Positions 1 through 5,803 of a DNA stretch of 12,024 bases are shown here, piece by piece. Origin of the DNA: Ventricola sp051883735 (lineage in GTDB: Bacteria > Bacillota > Clostridia > Christensenellales > Aristaeellaceae). Position 1 is the stretch's first letter. Each line of letters begins with the position of its first letter. The notes beneath the pieces are model-generated. The model saw only the letters and a program-made list of their open reading frames with translations, was not told where the DNA came from and ran no database searches. Location: contig JBJEUH010000180.1 in assembly GCA_051883735.1 (NCBI GenBank), forward strand, positions 1 through 12,024. Reading direction: 5' to 3'. Made by a program: the position numbers and the translations under genes.

Positions 1-282
1 GTCTACACCGGCATGATCGTCGGCCAGAACGCGCGCACCGGCGACATCGACGTCAACGTCTGCCGTCAGAAGCACCTGACCTCCATCCGCAACGCCGCCG
101 GCGCGGAGACCGCCATGAAGCTGACCTCCATGAAGGCGCTGACGCTGGAGGAATGCCTGGAGTTCATCGACGACGACGAGCTGCTGGAGATCACGCCGAA
201 GAACCTGCGCATGCGCAAGCGCGTGCTCGAGGTGGAAATGCGCAAGAAGCTGGCCGCCCGCGCCCGCCGCGGCGAGGGCTGA
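1..282 (+). CDS. typA: TypA/BipA ribosome-associated GTPase, C-terminal end (5' truncated by window)
   Basis: The frame is open from base 1 and ends at TGA 280-282, giving the last 93 residues. The sequence contains GMIVGQNARTGDIDVNVC, then LTSIRNAAG, a SLEE-like helix (LTLEECLEFIDDDELLEITP) and a basic tail (NLRMRKRVLEVEMRKK). This order is characteristic of the C-terminal domain of TypA (BipA), a translational GTPase that binds the 70S ribosome and matters under stress and at low temperature. The G domain and the domains before this point lie outside the window. The gene is followed 22 bases later by a strong intrinsic terminator, so it ends its transcription unit. GC-rich third positions suggest resident chromosomal DNA. 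The family call comes from recognised sequence pattern only, but the match is clear. Confidence 0.93.
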   Translation, partial: VYTGMIVGQNARTGDIDVNVCRQKHLTSIRNAAGAETAMKLTSMKALTLEECLEFIDDDELLEITPKNLRMRKRVLEVEMRKKLAARARRGEG

Positions 283-304
283 GCCCAAATTTCCCATCAG
301 CCAA

Positions 305-349
305 CGGGGCTGCGGGGCCATACATGGCCTGCGCAGCCCCGCTTTTTTT
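305..349 (+). terminator. Intrinsic terminator of typA
   Basis: A 10-bp perfect stem (CGGGGCTGCG 305-314 with CGCAGCCCCG 332-341) encloses a second perfect stem (GGCCAT 316-321 with ATGGCC 324-329). It is followed by a run of seven T (343-349). This is a textbook rho-independent terminator placed 22 bases after the typA stop. Confidence 0.93.
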
Positions 350-640
350 GCTCCGCTTTTCCGTTCTTCCCGTGGCCACTATTTGCGCTATATGCAAGTT
401 TCACTTTTATATCCTGCATGTTTTTCTTCGCTTGCGTTCACATTTTCTACACAATTTCCTTTGATTTCAGCGTATATTCTCTATGGTCAGAAAACATTTC
501 GCGTCCTTCGTCTGCAGCAGCGTCATCATCCCCTTCCAAATTTTGTAAGTGCGTTTCTCCATGTTCCGTGATAAATCCTCCGCCGTTTTGGACGCTTTGC
601 ACGGACTTTTCCTGTGCCTGAATCGTGACAATCCGGACGA
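350..640. other. AT-rich intergenic stretch without a convincing gene
   Basis: About 290 bases of T-rich sequence, clearly lower in GC than both flanks. Open frames of 60-90 codons exist on both strands, but none combines a ribosome binding site at usable distance, GC-biased third positions and a recognisable protein. The minus-strand frames at 447-713 and 467-658 have low-complexity, unlikely translations. I see no tRNA, no CRISPR and no clear terminator here. It may hold upstream activating sequence for the operon that begins near 675, or be decayed DNA. Confidence 0.5.
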
Positions 641-659
641 TTTGGCACGCTTTGCCAAA
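641..659. promoter_or_regulatory. Inverted repeat, candidate operator upstream of the micropeptide promoter
   Basis: TTTGGCA (641-647) and TGCCAAA (653-659) form a perfect 7-bp inverted repeat with a 5-base spacer. It ends 15 bases before the -35 hexamer at 675-680. Symmetry, spacing and position fit a dimeric regulator binding site. The regulator is unknown and no regulator gene lies next to it. Confidence 0.4.
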
Positions 660-674
660 CTTGCTCAAAAGGGG

Positions 675-704
675 TTTACAGAATTTGGCCGCTTGTGCTA
701 TGAT
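675..704 (+). promoter_or_regulatory. Sigma-A type promoter with extended -10 driving the micropeptide operon
   Basis: The -35 is TTTACA (675-680, 5 of 6 consensus bases) and the -10 is TATGAT (699-704, 5 of 6), separated by 18 bases. TG at 696-697 one base before the -10 is a perfect extended -10 element. Transcription should begin near 711, leaving a leader of about 95 bases before the first start codon. The downstream genes have very strong ribosome binding sites, so high expression is likely when the promoter is active. Confidence 0.72.
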
Positions 705-713
705 ACCGCCCAC

Positions 714-799
714 AGCAGGGAAGCACCGCGAAAGAGCGCGGCCTGCTCCCGCTGATCACATAGAGTCCACCCGCTTCGGCGGGACGACACAAGGAGGTC
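714..799 (+). promoter_or_regulatory. Structured 5' leader with UUCG hairpin and near-perfect Shine-Dalgarno
   Basis: Two hairpins occupy the predicted leader. The first pairs AGCAGG (714-719) with CCTGCT (742-747) and, across a 6-base bulge, CCGCG (726-730) with CGCGG (737-741). The second is CCCGC-TTCG-GCGGG (770-783), a C(UUCG)G tetraloop known for unusual stability. Seven bases further on is AAGGAGGTC (791-799), nearly the full anti-Shine-Dalgarno complement, 6 bases before ATG 806. The hairpins could protect the mRNA 5' end or act as a sensor. No known riboswitch class is recognised. Confidence 0.5.
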
Positions 800-805
800 A
801 AAAAC

Positions 806-931
806 ATGATGAACAACAATACGCATGCTCCCCGCGCCGGTATGGGCGCTTCGATCGTCACCGCGATGCTCTACGGCTTTGCGCCGGCTGTGCTGCTGGT
901 GATGGCCCTGTACGCAGGCTTCTGCGCCTGA
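806..931 (+). CDS. Micropeptide 1: 41-aa predicted single-pass membrane protein, unrecognised
   Basis: ATG 806 follows AAGGAGGTC at a 6-base gap and the frame closes at TGA 929-931, giving 41 residues. The N-terminus is polar and Met/Asn-rich (MMNNNTHAPRAG). Residues about 14-40 form one hydrophobic stretch (ASIVTAMLYGFAPAVLLVMA and onward), long enough for one transmembrane helix. The chain ends Gly-Phe-Cys-Ala, with cysteine next to last. It is first of three short genes after a promoter and leader. I do not recognise a family. Gene reality is supported by the promoter, the ribosome binding site, the close spacing to two similar genes and a shared terminator, not by homology. A membrane peptide, toxin-like peptide or small regulator of a membrane complex are all possible. 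High GC at third positions resembles typA, so it looks resident. Confidence 0.68.
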   Translation: MMNNNTHAPRAGMGASIVTAMLYGFAPAVLLVMALYAGFCA

Positions 932-952
932 GCAGACAGATGGGAGGTTCTG

Positions 953-1099
953 ATGATGATGAACAACATGATGCAGGAGGCCGCGGCCGCTGTCGCCGCG
1001 AACCACAGGATGGATCGCCAGGATGTGCTGGCGCTCGTGCGCTTCGCACTGGGCCTGACGGGCATCCTGATGGTGCTGACCCTGGCGCTCTGTCATTGA
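953..1099 (+). CDS. Micropeptide 2: 48-aa predicted membrane-anchored protein, unrecognised
   Basis: GGGAGG (942-947) precedes three consecutive ATG codons at 953, 956 and 959; 953 is chosen because its 5-base gap is best, but 956 or 959 would also work. The frame ends at TGA 1097-1099. The N-terminus is again Met/Asn-rich (MMMNNMMQ), followed by an alanine run (EAAAAVAA), a charged linker (NHRMDRQD) and a hydrophobic segment at about residues 24-46 ending LTLALCH. Cysteine is again the next-to-last residue. The layout of a Met/Asn start, one hydrophobic helix and Cys-X end parallels micropeptide 1, which suggests an old duplication or a joint complex. It begins 21 bases after gene 1 stops, so the two are surely co-transcribed. 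No family is recognised. Confidence 0.65.
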   Translation: MMMNNMMQEAAAAVAANHRMDRQDVLALVRFALGLTGILMVLTLALCH

Positions 1100-1130
1100 C
1101 GCGCCGATCATGCAGATTGGAGGTCTCAAT

Positions 1131-1244
1131 ATGAACAAGACGACGAATATGCAGAAGCAGAGCCTTCTGACCCTGCCGGGCCGCATGCTCAGCGCGGTGG
1201 GCGAGGCGATCTGCCGCAGCCGCGATTTCCGCCGCTGCTTCTGA
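1131..1244 (+). CDS. Micropeptide 3: 37-aa basic peptide, unrecognised
   Basis: TTGGAGGTC (1117-1125) lies 7 bases from its GGAGG core to ATG 1131, and the frame ends at TGA 1242-1244. The peptide starts MNKTTNMQKQ and has a central stretch LLTLPGRMLSAVGEAI that could form an amphipathic helix. It ends in a basic tail, RSRDFRRCF, again with cysteine next to last. Unlike its two neighbours it has no long hydrophobic segment, so it is probably soluble or surface-bound rather than membrane-spanning. It is last in the operon, 31 bases after gene 2 and 14 bases before a terminator. No family is recognised. The strong ribosome binding site and position in the unit are the evidence that it is translated. 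Confidence 0.62.
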   Translation: MNKTTNMQKQSLLTLPGRMLSAVGEAICRSRDFRRCF

Positions 1245-1258
1245 TGAAAAGAGCATAA

Positions 1259-1298
1259 AGCAAAAGAAGGAAGATCCCGCGTCTTCCTTCTTTTTGCT
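1259..1298 (+). terminator. Intrinsic terminator of the micropeptide operon
   Basis: AGCAAAAGAAGGAAGA (1259-1274) pairs with TCTTCCTTCTTTTTGCT (1282-1298) around a 7-base loop, with one bulged base. The downstream arm contains the T run (1291-1295). The A-rich upstream arm means it could also work on the minus strand. Confidence 0.85.
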
Positions 1299-1319
1299 AT
1301 GTCTCAAGCTGTATGGACG

Positions 1320-1483
1320 GAATCGCAATGGTCGCCTTCGGCTCCGCTGCGATTCTTGCTCATGGCGCTTCGCGCATATAGGGAACGTTAGGGCTGCCGC
1401 CCTAAAACCTGCTTGAGGGACATTGTCCCTCAAACTCCCTTCTTCGCTTCGGTAGTTATTATGTAAGGGAAGGTTCCTCCCTT
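1320..1483. repeat. Hairpin cluster, probable left margin of the mobile element
   Basis: Four inverted repeats lie in a row with no gene: GAATCGCA/TGCGATTC (1320-1327, 1348-1355), TTAGGGC-TGCC-GCCCTAA (1388-1405), TTGAGGGAC-ATT-GTCCCTCAA (1413-1433) and AAGGGA/TCCCTT (1465-1470, 1478-1483). None has a T run, so they are not simple terminators. No credible protein is encoded. They sit between the resident micropeptide operon and the first element gene, so they may mark the element end or a small repeat family scattered in the genome. Confidence 0.5.
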
Positions 1484-1525
1484 CTCCTTAATGATATACA
1501 TATACTGCAAATCCAAGGGGATGTC

Positions 1526-1574
1526 AAGCAGCTATGGTACGAAGGGAAACCTTCAATACCATAGCTGCTTTTTC
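1526..1574 (+). terminator. Long hairpin with T run in the tnpV leader (terminator or attenuator)
   Basis: AAGCAGCTATGGTA (1526-1539) pairs perfectly with TACCATAGCTGCTT (1557-1570). Inside, GAAGG-GAAA-CCTTC (1541-1554) forms a second perfect stem capped by a GNRA-type loop. TTTTT (1569-1573) follows. It has all parts of an intrinsic terminator but stands 28 bases before the tnpV start, so it either blocks transcription entering from the flank or works as an attenuator in the tnpV leader. Confidence 0.72.
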
Positions 1575-1601
1575 TATGCAGCAGAAAGCGAGGATTCCAT
1601 C

Positions 1602-1952
1602 ATGAAGCTAACCTATCATCGCAACGGAGATTACCTTCTGCCCGACCTCGGTTTAACCAAAGAAGAACAGCACCCTCTGGGTAAATACGGGCGGATGCGC
1701 CTGCGCTACCTCGAAGAGCATCGCCCGGGGCTGTACACGCGGCTTCTGCTCTCCGGCAAACTTATGGAACACCTGCAAGAAATCGACAGCACCTGTCAGG
1801 AACGGCTGGAACATCTGACCCGACAGATGCAAGCACAGGAAGGTGTAACGGAAGAACTGAAAGCAGTAAATCAGTTGGAATGGGCACAGCGGATGAACGC
1901 CATCCACCATCAGATCGAAGAGATTCTTTTGGCAGAACTGGTTTTCGCCTGA
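1602..1952 (+). CDS. tnpV: Transposon-encoded protein TnpV
   Basis: The 116-residue product starts MKLTYHRNGDYLLPDL and has KYGRMRLRYLEEHRPGLYTR, LLLSGKLMEHL, then IDSTCQERLEHL and a tail QRMNAIHHQIEEILLAELV. I recognise this pattern as TnpV, a small, mostly helical accessory protein named from Tn4451-type elements; its molecular job is not established. The frame is open upstream to ATG 1491, but that stretch runs through the terminator hairpin at 1526-1574 and encodes unrelated residues. ATG 1602, with GAGG at 1590-1593 and the family's usual first residues, is therefore the start. The length matches the family. CD1845-type gene 1966-2268 follows after 13 bases and is likely co-transcribed. 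Confidence 0.88.
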   Translation: MKLTYHRNGDYLLPDLGLTKEEQHPLGKYGRMRLRYLEEHRPGLYTRLLLSGKLMEHLQEIDSTCQERLEHLTRQMQAQEGVTEELKAVNQLEWAQRMNAIHHQIEEILLAELVFA

Positions 1953-1965
1953 AAGAAGGTCAAGT

Positions 1966-2268
1966 ATGATTCTGAAATTCATCAAGCTGCCTCTCCGGCT
2001 TGCAGCAATTCCCGTTCTTCTCGCGTTCCTTGCTTTTCAACTGCCTGCATCCGTTCTGATTGGGCTATCGTCCGTCGTCACGCATCTGCTGGCAAGCGTA
2101 TTCCTGCTCGGAGCTGTCGCGGGGTGGCTTGTTCATGCGCAGCCGTGGATGGTGTGGCAAGCAGTCGGCATTGGCTTGTTTTTCGCGTTTGCACCAAGCC
2201 TTGCGGCATGGCTGCTAAACAGGGTGACCGATTGCGTTCTCCGCATCCTCTCCTTCGTGCTTTCCTGA
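1966..2268 (+). CDS. Small integral membrane protein, CD1845-like
   Basis: ATG 1966 follows AAGG (1956-1959) with a 6-base gap, and the 100-residue product ends at TGA 2266-2268. It begins MILKFIKLPLRLAAIPVLL and has about three hydrophobic segments: residues roughly 11-35, 37-60 and 65-82, followed by a short tail NRVTDCVLRILSFVLS. Start pattern, length and hydrophobic layout resemble the CD1845 family of small membrane proteins carried by clostridial conjugative and mobilizable elements. The role of that family is not established. The gene is 13 bases after tnpV and ends only 4 bases from the stop of the converging minus-strand gene, with no terminator between them. The family call is by resemblance and could be wrong; the membrane nature is clear. 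Confidence 0.7.
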   Translation: MILKFIKLPLRLAAIPVLLAFLAFQLPASVLIGLSSVVTHLLASVFLLGAVAGWLVHAQPWMVWQAVGIGLFFAFAPSLAAWLLNRVTDCVLRILSFVLS

Positions 2269-2272
2269 CTGC

Positions 2273-3157
2273 TTATTCTTCTGCCTTGTGCTTCTTGCGG
2301 CAATCGTCCGAGCAGAATCGGGAATCGGCACGTTTGGCGATGAAGGCTTGTTGGCAATGCTCGCACATCTTCAGCGGATTCTTTGTGTCGGTCAGGCTCA
2401 GGGAGAAGAAGAACCGAATGGTCAGCAAAAGTGAATGGAAGTCCCACACCATTACAGGATGGTCGCGCAGCTCCAGATGGTAACCCGGTACATTGCCCTC
2501 GAAGCACGCGATGCCCTGCCGGTACAGCTCCTGCGCATTTCGATCAAGGTATTTCCTGTCGTGCTCATAGAGGTAAGCGGATGTGAAGGCAAACGCCCAG
2601 TCCCGGAAGACCTCCTTCAGCCAGTCGAAGCGCTCGCCATAGCCCCGCATGAAGGACATAGCTTTCGCCTGCGGCTCGTCCCGGAAGGTCATGGCTAGCG
2701 CGATCTGTGACCTGTCCTCGCCAGAGATCTGCCAAAGCGATTCAAGGCCTCGCTTGCGAAAGTCCGGCATGGCGAACGGGAAGAAGAGCTTCAAGTAGTC
2801 CTGCGTCTCCATGACTTCCTGCCGGATATACGGATTCTTCGGCAGATAGACCTTCTCATACTCCACAAACCGGGGTGTGGTCGGGAGCGCAGTCATCAAG
2901 CCGAGCAGGCCGTACCGGCAGGCAAAGCCCAGCATGGCCTCCTTCAGCTTCGCATCTGACGCCTTGTGAAACAGCAGCAACCCGATATTGACGGCCTCTA
3001 CGACGAGCGCATCGGCCTGCGGGATGGGGTCATACACGGACGGCTTTGCATCGGCAGTGGGCAACAGATAGTCATGTCCATCGGGCGCTGTTTGCCATTC
3101 GTAGTCGCTGTACTTCGCCCAATGAGCATGGGTGTGCTCAAACAGGTTTGCCGTCAT
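2273..3157 (-). CDS. 294-aa protein with C-terminal zinc ribbon, function unknown
   Basis: ATG at 3155-3157 follows AAAGGAGGC (complement of 3168-3176), about 10 bases away. The start lies inside the end of the upstream gene (20-base overlap), so the two are translationally coupled. The last 30 residues hold CEHCQQAFIAKRADSRFCSD followed by DCRKKHK: Cys265 and Cys268, then Cys282 and Cys286, a CX2C-X13-CX3C zinc ribbon resembling CGNR-type or DUF6076-type tails. The first 260 residues are a mixed helical domain with conserved-looking aromatic stretches (YLKLFFPFAMPDF, MVWDFHSLLLTIRFFFSLSL) and no signal peptide or catalytic motif that I recognise. A role in nucleic acid or protein binding is only inferred from the ribbon. 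It converges on the CD1845-like gene. Confidence 0.75.
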   Translation of the reverse strand: MTANLFEHTHAHWAKYSDYEWQTAPDGHDYLLPTADAKPSVYDPIPQADALVVEAVNIGLLLFHKASDAKLKEAMLGFACRYGLLGLMTALPTTPRFVEYEKVYLPKNPYIRQEVMETQDYLKLFFPFAMPDFRKRGLESLWQISGEDRSQIALAMTFRDEPQAKAMSFMRGYGERFDWLKEVFRDWAFAFTSAYLYEHDRKYLDRNAQELYRQGIACFEGNVPGYHLELRDHPVMVWDFHSLLLTIRFFFSLSLTDTKNPLKMCEHCQQAFIAKRADSRFCSDDCRKKHKAEE

Positions 3158-3968
3158 GGGTTGATCGCCTCCTTTGCGTAGATTTGTATTCCTTCAAAAA
3201 TGCCTGTTCCTGATGCGTCAATTCTCCATTTTCCTTCGCTAATTCTGTAAGCGCGGCATACAACTTCTTGTGGATTTTGCGTTGCACCGTCCCGCGCACC
3301 TTTCGGATATTTCGCTCCGTCTGTTCCCGCAGAAGGGCCAGCTGCTGCGGGGAGTACAGACGAATCCCTAGAAAGTACAGGATTTCTTTGTGATCCTGCT
3401 TCAAATTCATCACAATCTGCCGCAAATGTGCCCGGTCCGTTAGGTCGTGCATCCGGAACAGGCAGTTACAAAGGAGATCATCAAACTCTCCATGGCAGAT
3501 CTGCCGGAAGATTGGACAGCTCATGCTGTGCGGCACGATGTCGCCGTCAGCGGGCGCGAGGTATTCCACAGGAGTATCGCCGCGCAGGCTCTCATACCGG
3601 CGCTCCCTGCGCATACGGCTCTGCTCCTCGCGGTCATACCAGCTGACCACGGATTGGAACTCTGCTGCTGTTCGGGCAGACAGTTCCAGCCTGCGAAGCG
3701 CTTCCTCGCGCACGCTCTGCGCCACGCGCTTTCTGCGTTCGGCAGCGGAGCGTGTGTCCTCCGGGCCAATCAAAATCTTTTCAGTCTGCAAAGGCACATC
3801 GGAAACATCCTCGGTACCGTCTCCATCATCCTGATACACCCAGTCCTGCGAATCGTCGCAGGGATCAGGCTCCTTTGCATAGCTGCTCCAGGGCAGTTCC
3901 TCGTCCGGGATTTCGTTGCCGTCGTCATCGTAGAAAACCATGTCCCGCATCCGATACTCTGTACGCAT
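3138..3968 (-). CDS. Acidic protein with sigma region 4-like helix-turn-helix, probable element regulator
   Basis: The 276-residue product has a very acidic first 50 residues (YDDDGNEIPDEE and DPCDDSQDW), a basic helical middle (AAERRKRVAQSVREEALRRL) and a cysteine-containing patch (CPIFRQICHGEFDDLLCNC). A C-terminal segment at about residues 190-240 follows: DHKEILYFLGIRLYSPQQLA then LREQTERNIRKVRGTVQRKI. That last part resembles the sigma-70 region 4 helix-turn-helix, but the sigma region 2 motifs are not evident. The frame extends to a GTG at 3978-3980; ATG 3966-3968 is preferred because GGTGGAG lies just upstream, while the GTG has no ribosome binding site. A perfect consensus promoter lies about 45 bases further up. 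It is the first gene of a two-gene operon. It may control its own operon or the recombinase genes. Confidence 0.68.
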   Translation of the reverse strand: MRTEYRMRDMVFYDDDGNEIPDEELPWSSYAKEPDPCDDSQDWVYQDDGDGTEDVSDVPLQTEKILIGPEDTRSAAERRKRVAQSVREEALRRLELSARTAAEFQSVVSWYDREEQSRMRRERRYESLRGDTPVEYLAPADGDIVPHSMSCPIFRQICHGEFDDLLCNCLFRMHDLTDRAHLRQIVMNLKQDHKEILYFLGIRLYSPQQLALLREQTERNIRKVRGTVQRKIHKKLYAALTELAKENGELTHQEQAFLKEYKSTQRRRSTHDGKPV

Positions 3969-4011
3969 CCGCTTCTCCACCTAATATAAATAGGAACATT
4001 AGTTCTTATAA

Positions 4012-4040
4012 ATTATAGTTTGTGAGGAGCAAAATGTCAA
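4012..4040 (-). promoter_or_regulatory. Perfect consensus sigma-A promoter for the minus-strand operon
   Basis: On the minus strand, TTGACA (complement of 4035-4040) is followed by exactly 17 bases and TATAAT (complement of 4012-4017). All 12 hexamer bases and the spacing match consensus. Transcription should begin near 4005. An imperfect inverted repeat, AGGAAC-ATTA-GTTCTT (3992-4007), covers that start point and is a candidate operator, which would keep so strong a promoter in check. Confidence 0.9.
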
Positions 4041-4139
4041 TTTCTTTTTCGCATGTCGCAAAAACAGTTCCGAAATTGCCGGGCGTTTGTCCTATAGGCA
4101 GAGGGAGAACCAAACTCATCCCCCAGGAAGGAGAACACC

Positions 4140-5783
4140 ATGGAACAGATTCAAAACACCGGGCCGCTCATCACCGCCCTCTATGAGCGCTTGTCCCGCG
4201 ACGATGAACAGGAGGGCGAGTCAAACTCCATCACCAATCAGAAGCGGCAGCTTGAAAGCTATGCCAGTGAGCACGGCTTCACCAACTGCCGTCACTACAC
4301 AGATGACGGCTTCAGCGGCGGCAACTTCGACCGTCCCGGCTGGAAACAGCTCGTTGCAGACATCGATGCGGGCAAAGTCGGCGTTGTCATCGCCAAGGAT
4401 CTCAGCCGCGTGGGACGCGATTATGTGGAAACAGGCTTCTACACAGAGGTCTATTTCCGGCAGAAGGATATCCGCTTCATTGCCATCGGCAACGGCGTGG
4501 ATACTGCCAACCCCGTCAGCAGCGAGTTCGCACCGTTCATGAACGTGCTCAACGAGATGTATCTGCGCGACCAGTCGCGGAAGATGCGTACCTGCTATCG
4601 GCAGAAGGGCAACGCGGGCCTGCCGACCAACAACCTGTGCATCTACGGCTATCGCAAAGACCCGGAGAACAAGAATCATTGGCTCGTCGATGAGGAAGCC
4701 GCAAGCGTTGTCCGCCGCATCTTCGAGCTGGCAATGGAATGCCATGGGCCTTATGAGATCGCAAAACTGCTTGCCGCTGAACATGTGTATTGTCCCGCGT
4801 ATTACAACGCAGTCCACGCCAACTGCATGAAGCGCTCTTCCACGGACATGAGCAAGCCCTATGCATGGAACGGCGCAACCGTCACGAACATTCTGAAGCG
4901 CCCGGAGTACATGGGGCACACAGTCAACTTCCGTTCGTCCAAGAACGGCCTCAAGGCCAGGCGTGTGCAGAACGCTCGCGAGGAATGGCGCGTCTTTGAA
5001 AATGCGCACGAGGCTATTATTCCGCCGGATCGCTGGGAGCTGGCGCAGTACGCCTTGTTCGTTCGCAGAAGGACGGACAGTACCGGCACAGCCAATCCCC
5101 TGACCGGTAAGCTGGTCTGCGCGGAGTGCGGCGCGCTCATGAACAACAGGAGGAGCAAGGCAGGAAAGACCGGCAGGCGCTCGGACGATTTCTACGACTG
5201 TCCGACCTACAGCCACGGCAACGGCTGCTGCGGTCATTACATCTCCACGGAGAATGTGCGGGAGCTTGTATTGCAAGCCATCCGCTCCGTTGGGCGATAC
5301 GCTATCGGTAACGAAGCTGAGTTTGCGGAAAAGGTGCGCGAGGTATCTGCCCTGCGTCATGCGGATGAGGTCAGAGGCAAACAAGCCGAGGCTGATCATG
5401 CAAGGCAGCGTATCGACGAGTTGGATGCAATTATTCGCACGCTTTACGAGCGCTACGCGCTGGGCAAGATTCCGGAGAGCCGTTTTGAAGCACTGGCAGC
5501 CGGGTATGAAAAGGAACAGAGTGACCTTCAGAGCCTTTTGGCAAAAGATGAAGCAGAGCTTGTTTCCTATCAAAATGACACGAACAACATTGATCGCTTC
5601 ATGAAAGCCATCCAGAAATACCGCGATCCCGACATGCTGACAGCACCCATGCTCAACGAGCTGATCGAGAAGATCATCGTTCACGCCCCGAAAAAGCAGA
5701 ACGGTCAGCGCAGTATGCAGGTGGATGTGATTTTCCGTTTTATCGGCAACTTCACAGTGCCCCAAGTAGAGAATGCAGCTTAA
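4140..5783 (+). CDS. Large serine recombinase 1 (TnpX/TndX type)
   Basis: ATG 4140 follows GGAAGGAG (4126-4133) with a 6-base gap and the product is 547 residues. The N-terminal resolvase domain shows TALYERLSRDDE with the nucleophile Ser19, ESNSITNQK, HYTDDGFSGGNFDRPGW, and the KDLSRVGRDYVETGFY helix with Arg90 and Arg93. A recombinase domain follows (GYRKDPENKNHWLVDEEAA, ATVTNILKRPEYMGHTV), then a zinc ribbon with Cys327 and Cys330 and further cysteines at 354 and 363/364. After that come a coiled coil at about residues 405-480 and a C-terminal DUF4368-like part. Enzymes of this class cut and rejoin att sites through a phosphoserine link and move the element in and out of the chromosome. 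All key residues appear present. It lies 14 bases before recombinase 2. Confidence 0.93.
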   Translation: MEQIQNTGPLITALYERLSRDDEQEGESNSITNQKRQLESYASEHGFTNCRHYTDDGFSGGNFDRPGWKQLVADIDAGKVGVVIAKDLSRVGRDYVETGFYTEVYFRQKDIRFIAIGNGVDTANPVSSEFAPFMNVLNEMYLRDQSRKMRTCYRQKGNAGLPTNNLCIYGYRKDPENKNHWLVDEEAASVVRRIFELAMECHGPYEIAKLLAAEHVYCPAYYNAVHANCMKRSSTDMSKPYAWNGATVTNILKRPEYMGHTVNFRSSKNGLKARRVQNAREEWRVFENAHEAIIPPDRWELAQYALFVRRRTDSTGTANPLTGKLVCAECGALMNNRRSKAGKTGRRSDDFYDCPTYSHGNGCCGHYISTENVRELVLQAIRSVGRYAIGNEAEFAEKVREVSALRHADEVRGKQAEADHARQRIDELDAIIRTLYERYALGKIPESRFEALAAGYEKEQSDLQSLLAKDEAELVSYQNDTNNIDRFMKAIQKYRDPDMLTAPMLNELIEKIIVHAPKKQNGQRSMQVDVIFRFIGNFTVPQVENAA

Positions 5784-5803
5784 GCGCACAGAAAGGAATG
5801 ATT

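Noticed and set aside
641..659. Sigma-54 promoter resemblance (TGGCACG followed by TTGC)
   Set aside because: The GG and GC elements are separated by 8 bases instead of the required 10, and a good sigma-A promoter lies just downstream. The symmetry is better explained as an operator.
447..713. Minus-strand frames of 63 and 88 codons in the AT-rich gap after typA
   Set aside because: No good ribosome binding site, overlap of each other in different frames, and overlap of the micropeptide promoter.
1491..1601. N-terminal extension of tnpV from ATG 1491
   Set aside because: It passes through a near-perfect terminator hairpin and encodes residues not found in the TnpV family, which begins at ATG 1602.
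4091..4098. CCTATAGG palindrome upstream of recombinase 1 as an att core
   Set aside because: It is too short, and I saw no matching second copy at either likely element end.
4221..5789. Long 522-codon open frame antisense to recombinase 1
   Set aside because: It mirrors the codon pattern of a clear recombinase gene, has no ribosome binding site and gives no recognisable protein.
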